Shown here piece by piece: positions 16,361 to 24,190 of a DNA stretch of 64,000 bases. The translations under genes were made by a program, and so were the position numbers. The notes beneath the pieces were generated by a model that worked only from the letters and a program-made list of their open reading frames with translations, was not told the origin of the DNA and searched no databases. Source of the stretch: Ravibacter sp037191015 (GTDB lineage Bacteria; Bacteroidota; Bacteroidia; Cytophagales; Spirosomataceae); assembly GCA_037191015.1 (NCBI GenBank), contig JBBCKD010000015.1:248001-312000 (forward strand). The letters run 5' to 3'. Each line of letters starts with the position of its first letter. Position 1 is the stretch's first letter.

Positions 16361-17404
16361 ATGAAATTCAGAAATTACCTTGATACAATAGCCGATATCG
16401 GGCTTTATCCGCTGGTATCGCTCCTCCTTTTTGTCGCTTTTTTCGTCGGTCTTTTGTGGTACGTGCTGTCCATGAACAAGAAAGATGTCAAACATATGAG
16501 CAATCTTCCACTGGACGATGGTACCTCCAAAAAGGTCCTGCTTACTACTTTCCTGGTCCTGGGGTCTTTGGGAGCTTTTGCGCAGGAAGCAAAACCCGCC
16601 GCTGCGGGGAATGACGAACTGCTCCTTTATATCGTCATCATCGTTATTGTTTTTGTCGCGCTGTTGCTTGGCGCTATTCTAGTGCAGGTGGCGATGCTGG
16701 TCAATAAGTTGAATAACCGTGTAGCCCCGGAGAAGCAGGAGTCCGCTCTCTTCTCTGAAAGCTGGTGGAAAAAATTCCGCGGAATCAACGTCTCGCTTTC
16801 CGAAGAGGATAAGATTCTCATCAAGGAGCACGATTATGACGGTATCCAGGAGCTCGACAACAGGATGCCGCCATGGCTGGCGTTCCTGTTCCAGGGCACT
16901 ATCCTGTTCTCAATAATTTACCTCTTGATCTACCATGTTTTTTCAATAGGCGATCTGCCCCAGGCAGAGCTTGAAAAGGACCTACAGGCGGCGGCGGTTC
17001 AGAAGGCAGCTTTTCTTGAGCGTGAAGGCGCCAGGATAGACGAGAATTCGGTTGTGCTGGCGACCGAGCCCGCAGATCTCGAAAAAGGAAAGGCGTTGTT
17101 CGTGGCCAACTGTGCGGCCTGCCATGCTGAAGACGGCGGCGGTACCGTAGGCCCCAACCTGACCGACAGCTACTGGCTGCACGGAGGAAGCCTGGGCGAT
17201 ATTTTCAAAGTGATCAAATATGGTGTCCCGGAAAAGGGTATGATAGCCTGGGAAAAACAGCTGAAGCCGCAGGAGATCCAATTCGTGTCCAGCTATATCG
17301 CTTCCAGCCTGAGGGGCACTACGCCTGCGAATCCGAAAGAAGCCCAGGGTGATCTGTGGGAGGATGAAGGAGGCGCAGCGGCTCCGGCCGGCGACAATCA
17401 GTAG
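16361..17404 (+). CDS. ccoP: cbb3 oxidase CcoQ-like segment fused to CcoP (mono-heme)
   Basis: A 347-residue protein. Residues 1 to about 54 look like a complete CcoQ/FixQ: one transmembrane segment (15-38) and a short polar tail. Residues 59-75 (KVLLTTFLVLGSLGAFA-Q) then look like the signal peptide that begins stand-alone CcoP proteins, followed by the CcoP N-terminal domain with two transmembrane segments (about 87-114 and 172-194) and one cytochrome c domain with CAACH (Cys251, Cys254, His255) and Met294 as likely sixth ligand. CcoP passes electrons to CcoNO. Proteobacterial CcoP has two hemes; this one has a single heme, as is usual in Bacteroidota. No frameshift is evident. Confidence 0.88.
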   Translation: MKFRNYLDTIADIGLYPLVSLLLFVAFFVGLLWYVLSMNKKDVKHMSNLPLDDGTSKKVLLTTFLVLGSLGAFAQEAKPAAAGNDELLLYIVIIVIVFVALLLGAILVQVAMLVNKLNNRVAPEKQESALFSESWWKKFRGINVSLSEEDKILIKEHDYDGIQELDNRMPPWLAFLFQGTILFSIIYLLIYHVFSIGDLPQAELEKDLQAAAVQKAAFLEREGARIDENSVVLATEPADLEKGKALFVANCAACHAEDGGGTVGPNLTDSYWLHGGSLGDIFKVIKYGVPEKGMIAWEKQLKPQEIQFVSSYIASSLRGTTPANPKEAQGDLWEDEGGAAAPAGDNQ

Positions 17405-17415
17405 AATAAACGGCG

Positions 17416-17445
17416 GCGCCTGAAGAGGCTGTCTTTTTCAGGCGC
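17416..17445 (+). terminator. Hairpin after ccoP
   Basis: GCGCCTGAA and TTCAGGCGC form a 9-base-pair GC-rich stem with a 12-base loop just after the ccoP stop. No T run follows, so it may be an mRNA-stabilising or processing hairpin rather than a full terminator. Confidence 0.4.
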
Positions 17446-17490
17446 TGCCTGCCTCATATGTTACTATGAATAGCTATTAATTTTATCATC

Positions 17491-18903
17491 ATGAAACCTT
17501 CAGTAAATCCTGCCGAAACAGATGAATCTTTCAGAGATCACTTTTCGGCAGTAGATGACTACGGGAAGAGAATATGGTTTTATCCGCAGAAGCCAAAAGG
17601 GAAATGGCATAACAGGAGGGTTGCTTTTACGATAGTCCTGTTGGGGCTGATGTTTTCCGCCCCGTTTATCCGGGTAAACGGGCAGCCTCTTTTTCTTTTC
17701 AATATCCTGGAAAGAAAGTTCATTATTTTCGGGGTATTCATCGGTCCGCAGGACTATTGGATATTCGGACTGGGCATGCTGTCGTTCCTGGTCTTTGTTT
17801 CCCTTTTTACGAACCTGTTCGGGCGGCTATGGTGCGGCTGGGCATGCCCGCAGACGGTTTTTATGGAAATGGTTTTCCGAAAAATAGAATACGCCATAGA
17901 GGGCGACTGGAACAAGCAGCGGGCGCTCGACAAAGCGCCGTGGGATCGCGCGAAGATCACCAAAAAGGCGCTGAAGTGGACGATTTTCCTGCTGGTTTCC
18001 TTCCTGATCGCCAATCTCCTGCTTGCATATGTACTGGGAGTAGAGGAAGTCGGCAAGATCGTTACCCACCCGATCTCCGAGCATCCCGGCCTGTTTTTGG
18101 GGGTTGCGGGATTTACATTGGTTTTTTTCTTCATTTTTACCTGGCTGAGAGATCAGGCCTGTACGGTAGTCTGTCCCTATGGCCGGCTGCAGGGGGTATT
18201 GCTCGACAAGAGCTCGGTGGTAGTGGCTTACGATCACGTGAGGGGAGAAAAGAGGGGAAAGCTCAGGAAAGGGCAGGAGCGTCAACTGGGGGACTGCATC
18301 GACTGCTACCAGTGCGTCAGGGTATGTCCTACGGGGATAGACATTCGTAACGGGACGCAGATGGAGTGCATCAATTGTACCGCCTGTATCGATGCCTGCG
18401 ACCATATGATGGACCAGGTCGGTTTTGAGCGGGGGCTGATCCGCTATGAGTCGGAAGAAGTAATCGTTTCGAAGAGAAAAAAGGGATTTTCTGCTAAAGC
18501 TGTCGGTTATATTGTCGTGCTGGCAGCATTATGGGGCGGGTTAGGCTATGCCATGTTCAACAGGACTTCTACGGAGACTACTATGTTAAGGGTGCCCGGT
18601 ACGCGGTATATAGAGAATCCTGACGGGACTGTCAGCAATCTTTACAATTTTAAAATATATAACAAAACCAATAAGGCGTTTTTGCCGGAGCTGAGGCTGG
18701 AGGGTGAAATGGGAACGCTGAAATTTGCCGGTACGCCGGACCTGACGCTCGAACCTGCGGGGAGTGTGCAGGGAACCGTCTTTGTCCTGATACCGGCAGA
18801 TAAGATCAAAGAGCGGAAAATACATCTGAAGCTCGGGGTATATGAGAACGGGGAACGTCTTGAAAGTTTTGAAACAACTTTCATGGCGCCGGGAGGGAGA
18901 TGA
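17491..18903 (+). CDS. ccoG: cbb3 oxidase accessory ferredoxin protein CcoG (FixG/RdxA)
   Basis: A 470-residue membrane protein with the family order: membrane helices, a CGWACPQTVFMEM motif (NapH/FixG type), a CTVVCPYGRLQ motif, then two [4Fe-4S] ferredoxin motifs (CIDCYQCVRVCP and CINCTACIDAC), a further transmembrane helix and a C-terminal immunoglobulin-like domain. CcoG supports cbb3 assembly, with a reported role in copper handling. The spacing of 86 bases after ccoP includes a hairpin. The gene order ccoNO-QP-G-H is conserved in the phylum. Confidence 0.93.
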   Translation: MKPSVNPAETDESFRDHFSAVDDYGKRIWFYPQKPKGKWHNRRVAFTIVLLGLMFSAPFIRVNGQPLFLFNILERKFIIFGVFIGPQDYWIFGLGMLSFLVFVSLFTNLFGRLWCGWACPQTVFMEMVFRKIEYAIEGDWNKQRALDKAPWDRAKITKKALKWTIFLLVSFLIANLLLAYVLGVEEVGKIVTHPISEHPGLFLGVAGFTLVFFFIFTWLRDQACTVVCPYGRLQGVLLDKSSVVVAYDHVRGEKRGKLRKGQERQLGDCIDCYQCVRVCPTGIDIRNGTQMECINCTACIDACDHMMDQVGFERGLIRYESEEVIVSKRKKGFSAKAVGYIVVLAALWGGLGYAMFNRTSTETTMLRVPGTRYIENPDGTVSNLYNFKIYNKTNKAFLPELRLEGEMGTLKFAGTPDLTLEPAGSVQGTVFVLIPADKIKERKIHLKLGVYENGERLESFETTFMAPGGR

Positions 18904-18906
18904 TCA

Positions 18907-19024
18907 GGCAATGTGACAATGAGACAATGTGATGATGTGGCAATGTGCTCCGAGGCGATTAGACAATAAGAGAATGTGTCCCGATGATTATCACATCAGC
19001 TAATTATCACATTAGCTAATTAAT
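18907..19024. repeat. Intergenic repeat cluster: CAATGTG units and a 16-base tandem duplication
   Basis: The space between ccoG and ccoH is filled with short repeats. The left part holds several copies of CAATGTG/AGACAAT. The right part has two adjacent 16-base units, ATTATCACAT(C or T)AGCTA, at 18987-19002 and 19003-19018, differing at one base. The right units contain the reverse complement of the left motif (ATCACATT against AATGTGAT), so the whole can fold imperfectly. It looks like a small intergenic repeat element, not a CRISPR. Confidence 0.65.
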
Positions 19025-19034
19025 TTTAATAACT

Positions 19035-19487
19035 ATGAAACTACAGATAAGTTGGGGATGGAAAATTGCGCTGCTGTATTGCGGGTTCGTATTGATGATA
19101 CTCGTGCTTGTCGGGATGAGCGTCAGCCAGAAGATAGACCTGGTAGCGGATGACTATTATGCGATGGAGCTGGCTCATCAGCAGAAAATAGATAAAATGG
19201 GGCGCTCCGGGAAGCTCGCTGAACCGATAACATGGAAAGTGGGTGACGAATATCTTGAAATTGTATTTCCGGGAAATTTATCCGGCAAAGCGATAGGCGG
19301 CAACGTGATCCTGTACTGTCCGTCAGACAACAGGAATGATTTTTCTGTTCCGGTAAAGCCGGACAGCGACGGGGTCCAGAGAATTTCCAGGTCTTCCTTT
19401 AAACCCGGCCGCTATCATCTGCAGCTGGATTGGAGCGCAGACAATATGACTTACTGGGATGAAGGAGTGATCAGAATAATGAACTAA
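19035..19487 (+). CDS. ccoH: FixH/CcoH family protein
   Basis: A 150-residue protein with a single N-terminal transmembrane helix (about residues 8-30) followed by a small periplasmic domain starting VADDYYAMELAHQQKIDK, the characteristic FixH motif DDYY. FixH/CcoH is a stability or assembly factor of cbb3 oxidase in the inner membrane. It lies between ccoG and the SafE-like gene, separated from ccoG by the repeat cluster, and only 12 bases from the next start. Confidence 0.9.
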   Translation: MKLQISWGWKIALLYCGFVLMILVLVGMSVSQKIDLVADDYYAMELAHQQKIDKMGRSGKLAEPITWKVGDEYLEIVFPGNLSGKAIGGNVILYCPSDNRNDFSVPVKPDSDGVQRISRSSFKPGRYHLQLDWSADNMTYWDEGVIRIMN

Positions 19488-19499
19488 AGAGACTAGCCG

Positions 19500-20195
19500 A
19501 TGTTTTACCTTGCTTTTGTACTGGGGCTGACCAGTAGCCTGCACTGTGTGGGCATGTGCGGCCCTATTGCGCTGGCGCTGCCTGTTCACAGGCGCTCCGG
19601 GGCCGGCAAGGCATTGGGGATCGTACTTTATAACCTCGGGCGGATTTCGGTATATGCCCTGTTGGGCGCGCTGATAGGGAGCATAGGGTTCGCGGCTTCT
19701 CTCGGGCAATGGCAAAACTGGCTTTCGGTCGTGGCCGGCGGGCTGATGTTAGCTGCGGCCATAGGGTCTCTGAACTGGTGGGAAAAGCTGCCCTTTCAGG
19801 GGATTGTAAGCCGTGGTACCTCATTTGTATACGGTAATATCCAAAGCCGGTTGTCGAAAGGCAGCTTCGGCTCGCTGACTGTCATGGGGATGTTTAACGG
19901 GTTGATACCATGCGGCATGGTTTACCTGGCCCTGGCTTCGGCCCTTGCTTTACCGGATGCAGCGTCGGGCGCGGCGTATATGGCCCTGTTCGGGTCGGGT
20001 ACCCTGCCGGCCATGCTTGCTACCGGTTTTTTAGGGCAGTGGGCTTCTGTAAAATGGCGGCTCGCCTTCAAACGTGCTACGCCCTACCTGGTTGCCGTAG
20101 CCGGTATCATTCTTATCGTCCGGGGACTGCTGCCGGCCTCCGCACATGTGCACCATGGCGCTTCCGACCCTATCCCTGTCTGCGTGGGTAAATAA
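19500..20195 (+). CDS. SafE/TauE-like membrane protein of the cbb3 locus
   Basis: A 231-residue membrane protein with about six transmembrane helices. It opens with GLTSSLHCVGMCGPIALALP, a Cys/Met-bearing motif typical of the sulfite exporter TauE/SafE (UreH-like) proteins that follow ccoH in many Bacteroidota. A second GLIPCGMVY motif repeats the pattern in the other half. The Cys-Met pairs suggest copper or another soft metal as cargo, which would fit oxidase assembly; this is an inference. The C-terminal HVHHG segment may also bind metal. Confidence 0.8.
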   Translation: MFYLAFVLGLTSSLHCVGMCGPIALALPVHRRSGAGKALGIVLYNLGRISVYALLGALIGSIGFAASLGQWQNWLSVVAGGLMLAAAIGSLNWWEKLPFQGIVSRGTSFVYGNIQSRLSKGSFGSLTVMGMFNGLIPCGMVYLALASALALPDAASGAAYMALFGSGTLPAMLATGFLGQWASVKWRLAFKRATPYLVAVAGIILIVRGLLPASAHVHHGASDPIPVCVGK

Positions 20196-20298
20196 GATAG
20201 TTCCATCCCGGAGTAAGTTTTGACAGGAGTGTGCGCTCTTCCTGATATAAGTCATATTTTTTCAGTTTTATGCCATTTACTTTTGAAAAAAGAATACT

Positions 20299-21660
20299 AT
20301 GAGTCCTGATCTTCTGCAAAAGTATGACATCCCGGCGCCCAGGTACACCAGTTACCCTACCGTACCTTATTGGGACAAAATGCCGCCGGGAGAGTCTCTC
20401 TGGGAAAATGCGGTAAAGAACACTTTCGAAGCTACCAACGGGGAGCACGGAATAAGTGTATACATTCACCTTCCGTTTTGCGAGCGTTTGTGTACCTACT
20501 GCGGATGCAATACCCGCATCACGATCAACCATGCGGTAGAGAGGGTTTACATGCAGGCGGTTTTGAAGGAGTGGAGGAGGTACCTGGACCTGTTCGGTGA
20601 AAAGCCTGTTATCAAGGAGATCCACCTGGGAGGAGGGACGCCGACTTTTTTCAGCGCCGGGAACCTGGGAGAGCTGCTGAAAAACCTGCTGGAGGATGCG
20701 CACATATCCCCGGACCAGCATTTCAGCTTTGAAGCGCATCCGGGAAATACCACCCGGGAGCACCTGGAGGTGCTGTATAACCTCGGCTTTCGCCGTATCA
20801 GCATCGGAGTCCAGGATTTCGATCCTGTCGTTCTCGATATCATCAACCGGTTCCAGACCTTCGACGACGTAAAAAACCTCACGGATTGGGCCAGGGCTAT
20901 GGACTACCAGTCCGTGAATTTCGACCTTATCTACGGACTACCCTTGCAAAAGTACGCCAGTTTTATGAAAACAATCCGTAAGGTTGGAGAGCTGCGGCCT
21001 GACCGCATCGCGCTTTACAGCTATGCTCACGTGCCATGGCTGAAGCCCGGGCAGCGGAAGTTTTCGGAGAAAGATCTCCCCGATCCGGCAGAAAAGCTGG
21101 AATTATACAGCGGGGCGTGCGCATTTTTTGAAGCAGCCGGGTATGCCGGAGTGGGACTGGACCATTTTGCATTGCCCGGAGACGAGCTTTGCCTGGCCGC
21201 CGGCAAGGGAGAGCTGCACAGGAACTTTATGGGCTATACGGTGAGCCATGCGAAGCTGCTGATAGGATTGGGCGCATCGGCTATCAGCGACGCCGGGACG
21301 GCCTACGTTCAGAATGAAAAGAAAGTGGAGGACTACTATGCAGCCCTGAACGGGAGGAAATTCCCGTATTTCAAGGGTCATGCTTTAACCGCTGACGACC
21401 AGGTGGTCAGGCGGCATATTCTGAATATCATGTGCGGCCTGGAAACCACCTGGTCTGATCCCGGTATGCAGGTACAGGCCGTTTACGATGCGCTGACGTA
21501 TCTTGAAGATATGGAAAAAGACGGGCTGGTGGTGTTGGGCCCGGAAGAACTGCGGGTGACCGGAACCGGCCAGTCATTCCTGAGAAATATCTGCCTGGCG
21601 TTTGATGAACGGTACTGGTCGGCAAAACTGGAAAATGCCCGGTTCAGCCAGGCCATTTAG
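20299..21660 (+). CDS. hemN: Oxygen-independent coproporphyrinogen III dehydrogenase
   Basis: A 453-residue radical-SAM enzyme of full HemN length. The cluster motif CERLCTYCGCN gives the CX3CX2C ligands, and YIHLPFC, HLGGGTPTF, SIGVQDF and DLIYGLP are HemN landmarks. It converts coproporphyrinogen III to protoporphyrinogen IX without oxygen, supplying heme when oxygen is low. Its place directly after the cbb3 locus and before a two-component pair suggests a common low-oxygen regulon. The start ATG at 20299 is the only reasonable one. Confidence 0.94.
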   Translation: MSPDLLQKYDIPAPRYTSYPTVPYWDKMPPGESLWENAVKNTFEATNGEHGISVYIHLPFCERLCTYCGCNTRITINHAVERVYMQAVLKEWRRYLDLFGEKPVIKEIHLGGGTPTFFSAGNLGELLKNLLEDAHISPDQHFSFEAHPGNTTREHLEVLYNLGFRRISIGVQDFDPVVLDIINRFQTFDDVKNLTDWARAMDYQSVNFDLIYGLPLQKYASFMKTIRKVGELRPDRIALYSYAHVPWLKPGQRKFSEKDLPDPAEKLELYSGACAFFEAAGYAGVGLDHFALPGDELCLAAGKGELHRNFMGYTVSHAKLLIGLGASAISDAGTAYVQNEKKVEDYYAALNGRKFPYFKGHALTADDQVVRRHILNIMCGLETTWSDPGMQVQAVYDALTYLEDMEKDGLVVLGPEELRVTGTGQSFLRNICLAFDERYWSAKLENARFSQAI

Positions 21661-21747
21661 TATCCGGCCCGGCGCCTGCTTCTATATTCCGGCGTTTGGA
21701 TGATGGTATTTAATGAGGAAGAAGATGACTTTAAGTAAAAAAAAGCT

Positions 21748-23040
21748 GTGTTTAGGTTGGCTGTGAATACAACTAGTTCTAAGTTTGGAATGCTAACTAG
21801 TTTTATCAGGCAAGCCGAAGCTTTGAAAGGTCACATAGAAATGCTGGATTCCCTCTTTAAGCATGCTACGGAGGGAATAGTGGTGGTTGACGCTACCGGA
21901 CGTATCGCCATGGTCAACCCGAGGGCATTAAACCTCTTCGGGTATGAGTTTATTGACGAACTGGTAGGGAAAACAATCGAATTATTGATTCCCAGGAGGT
22001 TTTCGGATAAACATACGCGGCACCGCGACGGCTTTATGGACGAGCCCCTGGCCCGGAAGATGGGAATAGGCCGCGACCTGCTGGCTCTTCGTAAGGATGG
22101 TTCCGAGTTTCCGGTAGAGGTAAGCCTCAGCCCGTTTTCGACCAGCGAGGGACAGTTTGTGGTCAGCTTTATTATTGATATCACCGAGCGCAAGAAGCAT
22201 GAAAAGGCGATTATGGAGGCCAACGAGGCAATTGTCAGGCTCAATGCGGAGCTGGAGGCAAGAGTCGAGCAGCGTACTGAAGAGCTGGCGAGCGCTTTGG
22301 AAGAGCTTAACGAATCAAAGACCGAGGTACTGAGAGCGCTTGAGAGCGAAAGAGAGCTGAATGAGTTGAAATCGCAGTTTGTGACAATCGCCTCCCACGA
22401 ATTCCGCACGCCGCTGGCTACCATGTTGTCGTCGGTGTCGCTCATCGGTCGCTATAAGCTCACCGAGGAAGACGACAAGCGGCAAAAGCACGTTCAGCGG
22501 GTAAAATCGGCCATTAATAACCTCACGGAAATACTCAACGATTTTCTTTCCCTGGGCAAGCTGGAAGAAGGCCTGTTGAGATGCATCCCCATCCAGTTCA
22601 ACCTGGAAGTGTTTTGTCAGCAGCTCGTGGATGAGTTGAGAGGAGTATGTAAGCCTAACCAATCCATCAACTTTAGCTATAGCGGGGAAAAGGTCGTTGT
22701 TGCGGATAGCCAGCTGATGAAAAACGTCATTATCAACGTCGTTTCCAACGGGATCAAATATTCGCTTAAGGACATCGGACTCAGGGTCGCCGTAGAGAAG
22801 GGCATGATCCGTATAGAGATACAGGATTCGGGGATAGGGATCCCCGAAAGCGACCTTCCCCATATTTTCAATCGCTTTTTCAGGGCTCACAACAGCGGTA
22901 ACGTACAGGGGACCGGCCTCGGATTGAATATCGTCAAGAAATATCTTGAGCTGATGAAAGGTGATATAAGGGTGGAAAGTGAGCTGGGAGTTGGAACGAC
23001 ATTTTTTATAGAAGTGCCTGCAACAGGTAAAAAAAACTAA
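21748..23040 (+). CDS. PAS-domain sensor histidine kinase
   Basis: A soluble kinase of up to 430 residues. Seen: a PAS domain (about residues 32-155, with FKHATEGIVVVDATGRI and a PAC end), a coiled coil (160-208), a HisKA dimerisation domain with the phosphorylated His in ASHEFRTPLA, and an ATPase domain with the N box, DSGIGIPE and GTGLGLNIVKKY. No transmembrane segment, so the signal is probably cytoplasmic, for example redox or oxygen through PAS. The start is uncertain: GTG at 21748, ATG at 21790 or ATG at 21841; a promoter-like TAAGTTTG at 21780 favours 21841. It is followed 9 bases later by its likely partner. Confidence 0.85.
   Translation: MFRLAVNTTSSKFGMLTSFIRQAEALKGHIEMLDSLFKHATEGIVVVDATGRIAMVNPRALNLFGYEFIDELVGKTIELLIPRRFSDKHTRHRDGFMDEPLARKMGIGRDLLALRKDGSEFPVEVSLSPFSTSEGQFVVSFIIDITERKKHEKAIMEANEAIVRLNAELEARVEQRTEELASALEELNESKTEVLRALESERELNELKSQFVTIASHEFRTPLATMLSSVSLIGRYKLTEEDDKRQKHVQRVKSAINNLTEILNDFLSLGKLEEGLLRCIPIQFNLEVFCQQLVDELRGVCKPNQSINFSYSGEKVVVADSQLMKNVIINVVSNGIKYSLKDIGLRVAVEKGMIRIEIQDSGIGIPESDLPHIFNRFFRAHNSGNVQGTGLGLNIVKKYLELMKGDIRVESELGVGTTFFIEVPATGKKN
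21757..21787 (+). promoter_or_regulatory. Candidate promoter of the PAS kinase/regulator pair
   Basis: TTG at 21757-21759 and TAAGTTTG at 21780-21787 (TAnnTTTG) are separated by 20 bases, the usual Bacteroidota layout. If used, translation would start at the ATG at 21841, directly before the PAS domain. Confidence 0.4.
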
Positions 23041-23049
23041 GGTTGGCAG

Positions 23050-24111
23050 ATGGAAAAAAAAATACTTCTGATAGAGGATAACAACGATGTACGGGAGAAT
23101 ACCCAGGAAATACTCGAATTGTCGGGGTACAAGGTAGTCTGTGCCGTAAACGGAAAGGAAGGCGTAGCGCTGGCCCAGTCCGAATATCCGGACCTGATCA
23201 TTTGCGATATCATGATGCCCGAGCTGGACGGATACGGGGTTTTGCATCTCCTCGGGAATTCCCCGGAAACAGCGGGGATCCCGTTTATCTTCCTGACGGC
23301 CAAAGCCGAAAAGTCGGACCTGCGCAAAGGCATGCTGCTGGGTGCTGACGACTATCTTACCAAACCTTTTGACGATGTCGAGCTGCTTCAGGCAGTAGAA
23401 GTGAGACTACATAAAAGTGAGCTTTTGAAGTCGAAGTTTTCGCGGAATGCCGAAGGATTGAACGCATTTCTCGGCGAAATCAGGCATTTCCAGGAATTGA
23501 GGCACCTGGCTGAAAATAAACGGACGCACACCTATAAGAAGAAGGAGAGTATCTACAACGAGAATACATATCCCGGAGGCGTATATTTCCTGGAGAGCGG
23601 CAGGGCCAAGGCCCGTCGTATAAACGATCTCGGTAAGGAATACATTACCGAGCTTTATAAAGTCGGGGATTTTTTCGGCTATGCAGATCTTCTGAAAGGT
23701 ACGGCCTACCAGGACTCGGTCATCGCACTGGAAGATTCGGTTGTCAGTTTTATCCCGAAGCTGGATTTTTTTAAACTGCTCGAATCAGACCGGAACCTCG
23801 CCGGCAAGTTCATACGGATGTTGTCCAATGAAGTGAAGGAACGCGAAGAAAGTTTACTCAAACTTGCTTACAATTCTGTGAGAAAGCGGGTTGCCGAAGC
23901 GTTGATTTACCTTCACGAAATTTACGGGAAGGACGGAGAGGAGGTTTTCTCTATATCGATGGCGCGGGAGGACATTGCAGGGATTGTCGGCACTGCGACC
24001 GAAACCGTAATCCGCACGCTTTCCGACTTTAAGGATGAGAAGCTTATTTCGATGAAAGGCAGCATTATTACTATACTTTCACTGGACCGGTTGAAGCGTA
24101 TGAAGAACTGA
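23050..24111 (+). CDS. Response regulator with receiver fused to a Crp/Fnr-type DNA-binding module
   Basis: A 353-residue hybrid. Residues 1-120 are a receiver domain with acidic pair Glu9/Asp10, phosphoacceptor Asp53 in CDIMMPELDG, Thr84 and Lys105 in LTKPF. Residues about 140-260 are a cyclic-nucleotide-binding-like beta barrel, and 275-350 a Crp-type winged helix with SMAREDIAGIVGTATETVIR as recognition region. No cysteine cluster is present, so it is not an Fe-S FNR. It would control genes on phosphorylation by the upstream PAS kinase. Position after the cbb3/hemN block suggests control of micro-oxic respiration. Confidence 0.88.
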   Translation: MEKKILLIEDNNDVRENTQEILELSGYKVVCAVNGKEGVALAQSEYPDLIICDIMMPELDGYGVLHLLGNSPETAGIPFIFLTAKAEKSDLRKGMLLGADDYLTKPFDDVELLQAVEVRLHKSELLKSKFSRNAEGLNAFLGEIRHFQELRHLAENKRTHTYKKKESIYNENTYPGGVYFLESGRAKARRINDLGKEYITELYKVGDFFGYADLLKGTAYQDSVIALEDSVVSFIPKLDFFKLLESDRNLAGKFIRMLSNEVKEREESLLKLAYNSVRKRVAEALIYLHEIYGKDGEEVFSISMAREDIAGIVGTATETVIRTLSDFKDEKLISMKGSIITILSLDRLKRMKN

Positions 24112-24120
24112 AAATTTAGC

Positions 24121-24153
24121 TTTGTGTTTAAATGACAGAAAAATCTATCTTTG
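24121..24153 (+). promoter_or_regulatory. Promoter of the membrane pyrophosphatase gene
   Basis: TTTG at 24121-24124 and TATCTTTG at 24146-24153 are separated by 21 bases and match the -33 TTTG / -7 TAnnTTTG Bacteroidota promoter exactly. The start codon follows 37 bases after the -7 box. Confidence 0.7.
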
Positions 24154-24190
24154 CGCAAAGTTAAGTTCAATTGTTTATTAAAATTAATAT

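Noticed and set aside
18987..19018. A short CRISPR array
   Set aside because: The repeats are directly adjacent with no spacers, only two full copies, and no cas genes are in the window.
22315..23247. A 310-codon minus-strand frame across the PAS kinase
   Set aside because: Antisense to the kinase ATPase domain; composition typical of a shadow.
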